A DNA stretch of 64,000 nucleotides, from positions 1,682,550 through 1,746,549 of the forward strand of contig NZ_VLLG01000002.1 of NCBI RefSeq assembly GCF_007830125.1, read 5' to 3'. The position numbers and the translations under genes are program-made. The stretch comes from Chitinophaga japonensis. GTDB lineage: Bacteria; Bacteroidota; Bacteroidia; Chitinophagales; Chitinophagaceae. Each line of letters begins with the position of its first letter. The stretch's first letter is position 1. This document shows positions 17,467-25,717 of the stretch, one piece after another. The notes beneath the pieces were generated by a model that saw nothing but the letters and a program-made list of their open reading frames with translations, was not told where the DNA came from and made no database searches.

Positions 17467-17508
17467 TTCCATCTGACATCTTAAAAGATTAAAAATTAAC
17501 AGATGAAA
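17467..17508 (+). promoter_or_regulatory. Leader hairpin enclosing rpmH start codon
   Basis: CATCTG (17470-17475) is complementary to CAGATG (17500-17505), which contains the rpmH ATG. A smaller hairpin ATCTT-AA-AAGAT lies inside. The same block, with identical outer parts, precedes the Gfo/Idh/MocA gene at 27572-27605. It could control initiation by hiding the start codon. Confidence 0.5.
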
Positions 17509-17658
17509 CGTACTTTTCAACCGCATAACAGGCGCAGAAAGAGCGTCCATGGCTTCAGAAAGAGAATGGAAACTGCTAACGGCCGTAAAGTATTGGCTTC
17601 CCGCCGGGCTAAGGGTCGTAAGAAGTTGACGGTATCTGATGAGCGGAAGCTGAAATAA
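17503..17658 (+). CDS. rpmH: 50S ribosomal protein L34
   Basis: A 51-residue, strongly basic protein with the L34 signature: [20 protein letters not shown], then [20 protein letters not shown] and a short KLTVSD tail typical of Bacteroidota. L34 is a late-assembling protein of the large ribosomal subunit. It is followed in the same reading frame by rnpA, with only 21 bases between its stop codon and the likely rnpA start, the classic rpmH-rnpA pair. The start codon lies within a possible hairpin stem. Confidence 0.97.
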   Translation: MKRTFQPHNRRRKSVHGFRKRMETANGRKVLASRRAKGRKKLTVSDERKLK

Positions 17659-17679
17659 GATCATAAAACGCAACTCGCT

Positions 17680-18084
17680 ATAAAAACTTATTCTTTTACA
17701 CAGGAAGAAAGGTTAAAAAGCAGAAAACTGATTGAAACGCTTTTTCGGGAAGGAAAAGCGTTTTCTGTTTTTCCATACCGCGTAGTGTACCTGCCGGCCA
17801 CCCTGCCGGCAGACAAATATCCTGTGCAGGTAGGTTTCAGCGCCTCCTCCCGCCACTTTCCCCGCGCCGTAGACCGCAACCGGGTAAAACGCCTGGGCCG
17901 CGAAGCCTGGCGCCTGCAGAAACAGTTCCTGTATGATCACCTTCGCGGGCAGTCCCGGCAGTTGGCCGTTTTCCTCATTTATACAGACAAAAAAATAGCC
18001 CCCTTTCCCGTCCTGCACCAGAAAATATCGGTAATTTTAGAACGTTTGAAGAAAGAGACCGGGCAAAATCCCGGGAAAATTTAA
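17680..18084 (+). CDS. rnpA: Ribonuclease P protein component, non-canonical start
   Basis: The protein subunit of RNase P, which helps the RNA subunit remove tRNA 5' leaders. The conserved N-terminal region [19 protein letters not shown] is present, then [24 protein letters not shown] and the RNA-binding [13 protein letters not shown]. The frame is open from the rpmH stop (17658) onward but holds no ATG, GTG or TTG until GTG 17785, which would delete the first third of the fold. ATA 17680 gives a normal 134-residue protein starting (I/M)KTYSFTQEE, so I place the start there. Translation coupled to rpmH may allow this. A base error is the alternative. Confidence 0.85.
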   Translation: MKTYSFTQEERLKSRKLIETLFREGKAFSVFPYRVVYLPATLPADKYPVQVGFSASSRHFPRAVDRNRVKRLGREAWRLQKQFLYDHLRGQSRQLAVFLIYTDKKIAPFPVLHQKISVILERLKKETGQNPGKI

Positions 18085-18109
18085 ATATTACGGCAATTTC
18101 GATAGCGTG

Positions 18110-18358
18110 ATGGACAGATCAGAGAAAAAGGCATCCGTGCTGGTTTGGCTGGGGTATCCCTTCATTGGGTTGATAAAGGTATATCAATGGGTAATTTCGC
18201 CACTGCTGGGCGCCAAATGCCGCTATACTCCCTCCTGCTCCCAATACGGCATTACCGCTTTCAGGAAATACGGGCTTTTTAAGGGAGGCTATCTTACCAT
18301 AAAGCGCATCCTGTCCTGCCATCCCTGGGGCGGGCACGGCTACGACCCGGTGCCTTGA
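18110..18358 (+). CDS. yidD: Membrane protein insertion efficiency factor YidD
   Basis: An 82-residue YidD, a small membrane-associated protein that supports YidC-dependent insertion. Typical marks are [38 protein letters not shown] and the C-terminal [16 protein letters not shown], with the conserved Cys residues. It follows rnpA by 25 bases, the usual gene order. ATG 18110 is preferred over the overlapping GTG 18107. The yidC gene that often follows is absent; an S41 protease gene comes next after an inverted repeat. Confidence 0.95.
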   Translation: MDRSEKKASVLVWLGYPFIGLIKVYQWVISPLLGAKCRYTPSCSQYGITAFRKYGLFKGGYLTIKRILSCHPWGGHGYDPVP

Positions 18359-18359
18359 A

Positions 18360-18488
18360 AAGTAAAAAGCTAAAAATTAAAAATAAAAAAGATCGGGCTG
18401 GCCTTTCATGCATAGAAGAATTGCTTTAGGCTGTATACAGGGCGGGTAATTTTAACTTTTCCCTTTTAATTTTTTCCTTTTTATTTAT
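18360..18488. repeat. Long intergenic inverted repeat, A-rich/T-rich arms
   Basis: An A-rich arm at 18360-18391 (units like AAAAAGCTAAAAATTAAAAA) is largely complementary to a T-rich arm at 18452-18486. The spacer is about 60 bases of mixed sequence. It begins right after the yidD stop and probably ends that transcript. Same architecture as the elements at 1696, 12353, 29786 and 38519. Confidence 0.65.
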
Positions 18489-18493
18489 AGTCT

Positions 18494-20158
18494 ATGCGCA
18501 ACATCCGCTATAAAAGAATAAAGATACTGCTGCTGGTAACCGTGCTGCTGGCAGGGGCCGGCATACTGGCCTTTACCGAGAACGACAAATACTTCCAGAT
18601 AGCCAAGAACCTGGACATTTTTGCCGCCTTTTACCGGGAGCTGAACACTTATTATGTAGATGACCTTTCACCGGAACAGGTAATGCACAAAGGCATTGAG
18701 GCCATGCTGGAAGAAACGGACCCTTATACCGATTTTGTGTCGGAGGAGAACCTGGACGATCTCAAGTTCATGGCCACCGGTAAGTATGGCGGCGTAGGCG
18801 CCTCCATCAATACCAGCGGTGACAGCACCGTGGTAACGGATATTTATGAAGGCAGCCCCATGTTCAAAGCCGGCGTAAAACCAGGCGATATACTGGTGTC
18901 CCTGGATGGCCAGCCCACCCGCGGCATGGACCAGGAAGAGATCAGCCGTATTCTCAAAGGCGCCCCCGGCACAGCCCTCAACATGGAGCTGCAAAACCCG
19001 CTGACCGGTGAAAAAATTACCCGCCGGATCGTTCGGGAGGAGATCAATGTACGGCCGGTGAGCTATGCCGGCATGGTAGGTAATGACGTGGGATATATTA
19101 AAATGGTGCAGTTTACCGAGAACAGCGGCGCCCAGGTGCAGATGGCCTTTGAAAAGCTGAAGCAGGAAAATCCCGCCATGAAGGGCGTTATCCTGGACCT
19201 GCGCAGCAATCCCGGCGGCCTGCTGGACGAAGCCGTAGCGGTATCCAATATATTTATAGAAAAGAACCGCCTGGTAGTAAGTACCAAAGGGAAAGTGAAG
19301 AACTGGGACCGGGAGTACAAAACACCGCAGCCCGCTGTGGATGCCGGCATTCCCCTGGCCGTGCTCACTAACCGCTCTTCCGCCTCTGCCGCGGAAATTG
19401 TGGCCGGGGCCGTGCAGGACCTGGACCGCGGGCTGGTGGTGGGCCAGCGTTCTTTTGGCAAAGGGCTGGTGCAAACCACGCGCCCCCTGCCCTATAACGC
19501 CAAGCTGAAAGTGACCACCGCCAAATATTATACGCCCAGCGGCCGCTGCATACAGGCTATTGATTATTCGCACCGTAACCCGGAAGGCGAGGTGGATTAT
19601 GTGCCCGATTCCCTGCGCCGGTCATTCACTACCCTGGGTGGTCGTAAGGTCAGGGATGGCGGCGGCATAGAGCCGGATGCGCCGGTAGCGCCCGTATACC
19701 TGAGCCAGGTAGCCATTACCCTGCTGCGCAAGCAATACATTTTTGACTATGCCACCCGCTACTACTACGCACATCCGCAGATAGCCGATGCCGGCAGGTT
19801 CTCCCTCACGGAAGAGGAGTTTGCAGACTTTGTGCGCTTCCTGGATGGGAAGGACTACAGTTACAAGACGCAGAGTGAAGATGCGCTGGAAAATTTTGAA
19901 GCCATTGCCCGCAAGGAAAAATATTATGATGCGGTAGCTGCGGAATATGCCGCCCTGCAGCAAAAAATAAAGCATGATAAAAAGCAGGACCTGCTGAAAC
20001 ATAAAACGGAGATCAGGCGCCTGCTGGAAGAAGAGATCGTGAACCGCTACTACCTGCAGAAAGGCCGTATAGAAAGGTCGCTGGCCTGGGACAACGAGGT
20101 GAACGAGGCTGCGAAACTGCTGCAGTCGTCTGCAAGGTATCATGAGTTATTGAAGTAA
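18494..20158 (+). CDS. S41 family C-terminal processing peptidase
   Basis: A 554-residue CtpA/Prc-like serine protease anchored by an N-terminal membrane segment (about 9-27), with the body in the periplasm. A PDZ domain follows near 90-170 (GGVGASINTSGDSTVVTDIYEG, GVKPGDILVSLDG). The S41 domain contains GVILDLRSNPGGLLDEAV and the catalytic Ser in NRSSASAAEIVAGAVQD (near 295-300), with the Lys in QRSFGKGLVQT about 25 residues later. The C-terminal 150 residues form a charged helical extension. Such proteases trim or degrade envelope proteins recognised by their C termini. A 13-bp terminator follows. Confidence 0.93.
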   Translation: MRNIRYKRIKILLLVTVLLAGAGILAFTENDKYFQIAKNLDIFAAFYRELNTYYVDDLSPEQVMHKGIEAMLEETDPYTDFVSEENLDDLKFMATGKYGGVGASINTSGDSTVVTDIYEGSPMFKAGVKPGDILVSLDGQPTRGMDQEEISRILKGAPGTALNMELQNPLTGEKITRRIVREEINVRPVSYAGMVGNDVGYIKMVQFTENSGAQVQMAFEKLKQENPAMKGVILDLRSNPGGLLDEAVAVSNIFIEKNRLVVSTKGKVKNWDREYKTPQPAVDAGIPLAVLTNRSSASAAEIVAGAVQDLDRGLVVGQRSFGKGLVQTTRPLPYNAKLKVTTAKYYTPSGRCIQAIDYSHRNPEGEVDYVPDSLRRSFTTLGGRKVRDGGGIEPDAPVAPVYLSQVAITLLRKQYIFDYATRYYYAHPQIADAGRFSLTEEEFADFVRFLDGKDYSYKTQSEDALENFEAIARKEKYYDAVAAEYAALQQKIKHDKKQDLLKHKTEIRRLLEEEIVNRYYLQKGRIERSLAWDNEVNEAAKLLQSSARYHELLK

Positions 20159-20177
20159 ACATCATTGGCTATAACAG

Positions 20178-20214
20178 GCAAAAGCCGCATGCACCCGCTG
20201 TATGCGGCTTTTGC
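20178..20214 (+). terminator. Rho-independent terminator after S41 peptidase gene
   Basis: A perfect 13-bp stem, GCAAAAGCCGCAT (20178-20190) with ATGCGGCTTTTGC (20202-20214), loop of 11 bases, T run inside the right arm. Confidence 0.9.
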
Positions 20215-20389
20215 TATTTATTATTGAAATTGTATTTTTTTTATTAGCTTGTGAGCAGCGAATGGCACAGGTACTTTATAAATTTCACGTTGTAGCATCA
20301 TACAAGTCACTTCTGAGCGGGTTCTTAATCGAAAGATAACATAACGGCCGGGCCGCGATTGATAATTTTACGTTTTCCAGTCTGATGTG

Positions 20390-21052
20390 ATGATCGAGCA
20401 ACAACACATGGATCCTGCTATATGGGAGGCTTGCAAAAGGGGGGATAAAGATGCATATGCATGTATCTACAGGTTGTACTATCCCCGCTTATTCAACTAT
20501 GGTTGCAGGTTTACAGCAGATGCCGCCCTCGTGGAGGACGGCATACAGGAGATCTTTGTGCATTTCTGGACCAACCGGGAAAAGATGGTGGCTGTCCGTG
20601 AATTAAAAAGCTATCTCTTCGTATCCTTCCGCCATCACCTGTTAAAATTGCTGGCGCAGCATAAAAAGCTGCAGGAAGATATGCCGGAAGCCGTGGAGGA
20701 CGCTTTCGCGCTGGAAATATCTGCGGAGCAGCAGCGGGTGGCGGTGGAGGAGCAGCAGGAACAGTTGCTGCTGCTGCGCAGCGCCATGCAGCGCTTAACG
20801 CCCCGGCAAAGGGAAGCCATCTTTTTCCGCTTTTATGAGAATATGGGCTACGAGGAAATTGCCGGCATCCTCGATATTTCCGTAAAGGCTACCTATAAGC
20901 TGGTGGCCCGCGCTATTGCCCTTTTGCGCGAAACCTATCACAGCGCACCGCTGATGAAGGCCTTGCTGACCCTCACGGCCATGGCTGCAGCATTGGGCAG
21001 TATGCAGCTATCCCTGTTCATCTGCAGCAGTCGCCTTCCCGGTTCTCTTTAA
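20390..21052 (+). CDS. ECF RNA polymerase sigma factor, FecI-like
   Basis: A 220-residue sigma-70 family factor of the extracytoplasmic type expanded in Bacteroidota. Region 2 runs through AYACIYRLYYPRLFNYGCRF and EDGIQEIFVHFW, and region 4 is LTPRQREAIFFRFYENMGYE with EEIAGILDISVKATYKLVARA. The C-terminal 35 residues are hydrophobic (ALLTLTAMAAALGSMQLSLF), a tail seen in this subgroup. A FecR-type anti-sigma gene and SusC/SusD genes follow, so it should switch on this uptake locus when the transporter senses its substrate. ATG 20390 is used; GTG 20387 precedes it. Confidence 0.92.
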   Translation: MIEQQHMDPAIWEACKRGDKDAYACIYRLYYPRLFNYGCRFTADAALVEDGIQEIFVHFWTNREKMVAVRELKSYLFVSFRHHLLKLLAQHKKLQEDMPEAVEDAFALEISAEQQRVAVEEQQEQLLLLRSAMQRLTPRQREAIFFRFYENMGYEEIAGILDISVKATYKLVARAIALLRETYHSAPLMKALLTLTAMAAALGSMQLSLFICSSRLPGSL

Positions 21053-21134
21053 ATATTTGTACCCCACAAAAAAAATTCCCGCCGCATGGGGTAAAACTGC
21101 CTGCGCCCGGCTCCTGTATGTGTAATAACAGTAA

Positions 21135-22178
21135 ATGGAGCTACCAAAAGATTACGAACACTACAGTACCGATGATTTTATTGCGGACGACCGTTTCCTG
21201 CAGTGGGTAAGGTTTCCCGATGCGGAAAGCGATGCCTGCTGGCGGCAATGGATAGCTGCGCACCCCCACAAAAAAGAGCAGACGGACGAGGCCCGTGCTT
21301 TCATAGAAGGGCTGCATTTTAAAGAAACGTTGCCCACGGCGGCCGCCGTGGAGGCTGCGCTGGCCCGCAACCTGGCCATGATCGCCGGCCTGGAGCAGGA
21401 GCCGGCTGCCCCGGTAAAGGTGCGCCGCCTGCGGAAAGCAGGACGGTGGGCCGCTGCTGCCGTGGTGCTGGGTTTCCTGGCGATGGCCGGAAGGCAGCTC
21501 TGGCAGCAGCAGTCCCGCATGGTGCAGTATACCGGGCTGGCAGACGGTGTGCGCCGGGTATGGTTGCCGGATAGCTCGGAAGTAATATTGAATGCAAACG
21601 CGGAGATATCATTCCGCGATAACTGGCAGCAGGCAGACAGGCGCGAGGTCTGGCTGAAGGGCGAGGCTTTCTTCGATATCAGGCCGGCTGCCGCCGGTGC
21701 GCACCTGGCGCGTGCTTTTGTAGTGCACAGCGCCAATATGGAGATAGACGTGCTGGGCACTTCCTTTAATGTGAAGGAAGGCCAGGCATTTACCAACATC
21801 ACGCTGAACACCGGTAAAATAAAGATCCGTTTCAGCGATCTCCCGGAAACGCCCTTGTATCTCTCCCCCGGCGATTTTGTGCAGTACTCCGCCAAAAAGA
21901 ATAAGATCGTCCGCAAGCGGGTCAATGCGGACCTGTATGCCGTATGGAAAGAGGAAGGCCGGCAACTGGAGCATGTAACGCTCAAAGAAATGGCTGCTTA
22001 CATAGAGGATATCTACGGGTACCATGTAAAGATCAGCAGCCGCGAGCTGGCACAGGCGCAGCTCTCCGGCGGATTGCGTGTGAAGGATGAAAAGCTGTTG
22101 CTCGAAACGCTGTCATTTGCGCTGAACATCACCATTGAGAAAAAAGCAGATACGCTCTTTATTCAACCAAAGAAATAA
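21135..22178 (+). CDS. FecR-type anti-sigma factor
   Basis: A 347-residue single-pass inner-membrane regulator. The cytoplasmic N-terminal part (about 1-95) should hold the sigma factor; it contains WRQWIAAHPHKKEQTDEARA. The membrane segment lies near 98-113. The periplasmic FecR domain includes VQYTGLADGVRRVWLPDSSEV, EVWLKGEAFFDI and VLGTSFNV, and a C-terminal DUF4974-like secretin/STN-type fold ends the protein (LLLETLSFALNITIEKKADT). It should receive a signal from the STN domain of the SusC-like transporter encoded next. It lies 82 bases after the sigma gene. Confidence 0.92.
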   Translation: MELPKDYEHYSTDDFIADDRFLQWVRFPDAESDACWRQWIAAHPHKKEQTDEARAFIEGLHFKETLPTAAAVEAALARNLAMIAGLEQEPAAPVKVRRLRKAGRWAAAAVVLGFLAMAGRQLWQQQSRMVQYTGLADGVRRVWLPDSSEVILNANAEISFRDNWQQADRREVWLKGEAFFDIRPAAAGAHLARAFVVHSANMEIDVLGTSFNVKEGQAFTNITLNTGKIKIRFSDLPETPLYLSPGDFVQYSAKKNKIVRKRVNADLYAVWKEEGRQLEHVTLKEMAAYIEDIYGYHVKISSRELAQAQLSGGLRVKDEKLLLETLSFALNITIEKKADTLFIQPKK

Positions 22179-22196
22179 AAAATAAAATTCCCTGAT

Positions 22197-25100
22197 ATGC
22201 TGACAATTGTACCGTTAAAAACAGCAGGAAGGTGCGCACTGCTCTATGCCGCCTGCCTGGTGGCGTCTTCGCTGCAGGCACAGGACTTTGCAACGGCAGG
22301 TACCGCCATGCACCATGTTTACGGCTACCAGGCCCAACGCAAGCAGTTGCAAACTTTAGGAGAAGTTCTGCAGCGTATAGAAAAGCAACATGATGTAAGT
22401 TTCATCTGCAGGTCGGAACTGTTGCAACTGAAGGTCAATACAGGCAGGCAGGACTTCAGGGGAAAAGCCTTTGTGCCTTCCCTGCTAGCCGTGATCCGGC
22501 CCTACGGCCTGAAGCTGAAGCAGATCACGGCCCAGCAGTTCGCCATTTCCGCTACCGGTGAATTTAAACCACAGGAAGGCGATAACGATCGCAACCCGGG
22601 TAATGGGGCCGCCCTGCCGCTGTTACGGCCCGGCTTTAGTGCATTGCATAGCGCGGCCCTGGCCGGCAGCCGCTGGAGCCGCATCCAGGTACGGCGTATT
22701 ACCGGCATGGTAAGAGGTGCCGGCAATATCCCCCTGCCCGGCGTAACGGTAACCGTAAAAGGAACGGGTAATGGTACCGTTACCGATGCGGACGGCCGCT
22801 TTGAGATCAATGTACCGGGCAATGATGCGATATTGTTGTTCTCCTATGTAGGCTACCTGCCCAAAGAGGTACCGGTAAGCGACCAGCAGCAGGTAGATGT
22901 GGTGCTGAATGAGGATATGCGCCAGTTAAACCAGGTAGTGGTAGTTGGGTACGGCACCCAGAAGAAAGTGAATCTTACCGGCGCCGTAGCCTCCGTAAGC
23001 GAAAAGGAGCTGGCCGGCCGGCCCATTACTTCTATGTCTACCGCCCTGCAGGGATTACTGCCCGGCCTTACTGCCATCAATAACACCGGCTTTCCCGGCG
23101 CATCCAATGCTACCCTGCGTATACGCGGTACCGGTACTACCAATAATTCAAATCCCTTTATACTGATAGACGGGGTGCCCGGCGACCTTAATTACCTGAA
23201 CCCGGCGGACATAGAAAGCGTTTCAGTACTGAAGGATGCCGCCTCCGCGGCCATTTACGGTTCCCGGGCGGCGAATGGCGTTATACTGATCACAACCAAA
23301 AGAGGGAAGCAGAACCAGCAGCCGGTGCTCAGCTACAACGGCTACTACGGTATACAGCAACCCTATGCAAAGCCTAAAATGTTGGGCGCCGCAGAATACA
23401 TGGAAATGCTCAACGAGGCGCAGCGTAATGTGAACCTGCCGGAAACCTATACAGAAGAGGATATACAGAAGGTAAAGGACGGCTCGGACCCGGACTTCTT
23501 TGCCAATACCAACTGGCCCGATGCGTTGTATAAAAGCTATGCACCGCAGCAACAGCATAACGTGAGCCTCAACGGCGGCTCCCGCGATCTTACCTACTAC
23601 CTTTCCTATGGCCGGCAGAACCAGGAGGGACTGGTGACAGGTGATAACTACTGGGCGGTGCGTAACAATGCCAGGGTACGTTTAAATGCGCTGCGCCTCT
23701 TTGACATTGTGGATATTGACGCTAACCTGGGGTATATAGACCGTACCCGGAACCAGCCCGCCGGGCAGACCGACTACAACTCCGGCCCTATTTATTCATC
23801 GCTTACTATGTCGCCCCTCAACCCGGTCAAGTTCACCAACGGCACCTGGGGCTACGGCGGCGGTTCCAGCAATCCTGTTGCCATGGCCACAGATGGGGGA
23901 TATGACCAGTTTAAGTCGCAGGAAGTGACCGGTAATGTATCCGCAAAAGTGCATATCTGGAAGAACCTGGACTTTACTGTGCAATACGGCACCAATATCA
24001 TTAACCAGCGCAATGCCGCCTTCAGCCGCAAAATAGACTACTATTATCCCGACTCCGGTGATTTCTGGTACACCAATGCTACCAGCAACCAACTGGCAAT
24101 GAGGGACCATACCGGCCGCATGGAGAACCTGTCTACCGTGCTCAACTATTCGTTTTCCTTGCAGCGCCATAACTTTAAAGCGCTGGCGGGCTACCAGCAG
24201 GAAACCTATCGTTATGAGTCCTTTTATGCCAGCAAACAGAATTTTCCCAGTGATGAGGTGCCGGTGTTCAGCCTCGGTTCCGATAATCCCAATGCCACAG
24301 GCGATGCCTACCAGTATGCGCTGCGCTCCTGGTTTGGCCGCCTGAACTACGATTTTGATGAAAAATACCTGCTGGAGTTGAATGTGCGCTATGACGGATC
24401 TTCCCGCTATGCTCCGGACCGGCGTTACGGCACTTTTCCGTCCGCTTCTGCCGGCTGGCGTTTTACACAGGAGAATTTTATTAAGAACAGCAGTGTTACA
24501 CGCTGGCTGAGCGAAGGCAAGCTACGGGCTTCCTACGGCAGCCTGGGCAACCAGTACGGCGCCGATGGGGTAGCTTACTCCGAGTGGTATCCTTACCTGG
24601 AGGTGCTGACGGGTGTTAGCACCATGCCCATAGGGCAGGAACTTACCCGGGGCATGGCGCAGACCACTCTGGCCAACCCGCTGCTGCGCTGGGAAAAAGT
24701 GAATATGCTGAACCTCGGCATAGACCTGGCTTTCTTTAAGAACCGCCTTACTTTCAGCGGCGATTGGTTTGACAAGCGCACTAAAGATATCCAGCTAAAA
24801 GTGCCGCAGCCGGATGTATTAGGTCTGCAGGTGCCGGACCAGAATGCAGGCGAGGTATCCAACAAAGGCTGGGAGCTGAGTCTGGGATGGACAGACCAGG
24901 TCAATGAGGTATCCTACGGGTTTACGACCCAACTCTCCGACGTGAGGAACAAAATGCTGAACCTGGGCGGCGCCCCGCCGGTGCTGGACGAACGCATACT
25001 GCAGGTAGGCTATCCCATTGATGCTTTTTACGGCTACCGTACAGACGGGCTGGCACAGGAAAGCGATTTCACCAAAGATCCCTCCACCGGCCGGCTCACG

Positions 25101-25709
25101 CCCAATTTCCCCATATTTGACGCGGACAAAGGCAAGGTAGCCCCCGGCGATCTCAAGTACCGCGACCTCAACGGAGATGGTATCATTACGGCGGATAAGG
25201 ACCGTGAAGTGATAGGCGATGCTTTTCCCCGTTATACTTATTCCTTCCGCGGGCAACTGGGCTGGAAGAACCTGGACTTTTCCTTCTTTATACAGGGCGT
25301 AGGCAAGGGCAACGGCTACATCAACAGCATTGGCCTGCATACTTTCCAGGCTTTCGGCTCTTACCCGCAGGAGGTGCACCGCGACCGCTGGACACCGGAG
25401 AACACCGACGCCTGGTATCCGCGCTTCACTTACCTGGACAGCCGCAATACCACCGCCCGCCAGTCGGACTACTGGCTGCAGAATGCGGCCTACCTGCGCT
25501 TGAAGAACATACAGTTGGGCTATACATTGCCGGCCAGGTGGACCAGCAGGCTGCGTATACAACAGCTCAGGATGTATGTGTCTGCGGACAACCTGTTCAC
25601 CAAAACAGACTATTTCTATGCATACGACCCGGAAACCATCATTACTAACGGCGGCACCTACCCGCAGGTAAAAACGTTCGTGTTTGGTCTTAACATTAAC
25701 TTTAAATAA
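22197..25709 (+). CDS. SusC/RagA-type TonB-linked outer-membrane transporter with STN domain
   Basis: An 1170-residue outer-membrane active transporter. Signal peptide to about residue 28; STN signalling domain near 50-108 (LGEVLQRIEKQHDVSFICRS); carboxypeptidase-regulatory-like domain near 166-240 (ITGMVRGAGNIPLPGVTVTV, GRFEIN, LLFSYVGY); TonB-box-like VVVVGYGTQKK; plug domain with LRIRGTGTTNNSNPFILIDG and SAAIYGSRAANGVILITTKRG; then a 22-strand-type barrel ending TFVFGLNINFK. The STN domain marks it as a transducer that signals to the FecR protein. A roughly 60-residue low-complexity linker between STN and the next domain is longer than usual. It forms a complex with the SusD-like protein encoded downstream. 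Confidence 0.96.
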   Translation: MLTIVPLKTAGRCALLYAACLVASSLQAQDFATAGTAMHHVYGYQAQRKQLQTLGEVLQRIEKQHDVSFICRSELLQLKVNTGRQDFRGKAFVPSLLAVIRPYGLKLKQITAQQFAISATGEFKPQEGDNDRNPGNGAALPLLRPGFSALHSAALAGSRWSRIQVRRITGMVRGAGNIPLPGVTVTVKGTGNGTVTDADGRFEINVPGNDAILLFSYVGYLPKEVPVSDQQQVDVVLNEDMRQLNQVVVVGYGTQKKVNLTGAVASVSEKELAGRPITSMSTALQGLLPGLTAINNTGFPGASNATLRIRGTGTTNNSNPFILIDGVPGDLNYLNPADIESVSVLKDAASAAIYGSRAANGVILITTKRGKQNQQPVLSYNGYYGIQQPYAKPKMLGAAEYMEMLNEAQRNVNLPETYTEEDIQKVKDGSDPDFFANTNWPDALYKSYAPQQQHNVSLNGGSRDLTYYLSYGRQNQEGLVTGDNYWAVRNNARVRLNALRLFDIVDIDANLGYIDRTRNQPAGQTDYNSGPIYSSLTMSPLNPVKFTNGTWGYGGGSSNPVAMATDGGYDQFKSQEVTGNVSAKVHIWKNLDFTVQYGTNIINQRNAAFSRKIDYYYPDSGDFWYTNATSNQLAMRDHTGRMENLSTVLNYSFSLQRHNFKALAGYQQETYRYESFYASKQNFPSDEVPVFSLGSDNPNATGDAYQYALRSWFGRLNYDFDEKYLLELNVRYDGSSRYAPDRRYGTFPSASAGWRFTQENFIKNSSVTRWLSEGKLRASYGSLGNQYGADGVAYSEWYPYLEVLTGVSTMPIGQELTRGMAQTTLANPLLRWEKVNMLNLGIDLAFFKNRLTFSGDWFDKRTKDIQLKVPQPDVLGLQVPDQNAGEVSNKGWELSLGWTDQVNEVSYGFTTQLSDVRNKMLNLGGAPPVLDERILQVGYPIDAFYGYRTDGLAQESDFTKDPSTGRLTPNFPIFDADKGKVAPGDLKYRDLNGDGIITADKDREVIGDAFPRYTYSFRGQLGWKNLDFSFFIQGVGKGNGYINSIGLHTFQAFGSYPQEVHRDRWTPENTDAWYPRFTYLDSRNTTARQSDYWLQNAAYLRLKNIQLGYTLPARWTSRLRIQQLRMYVSADNLFTKTDYFYAYDPETIITNGGTYPQVKTFVFGLNINFK

Positions 25710-25717
25710 TTACTGCC

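Noticed and set aside
22560..22700. Low-complexity linker in the SusC gene as a frameshift or insertion
   Set aside because: The frame is continuous and the STN and regulatory domains on both sides are intact.
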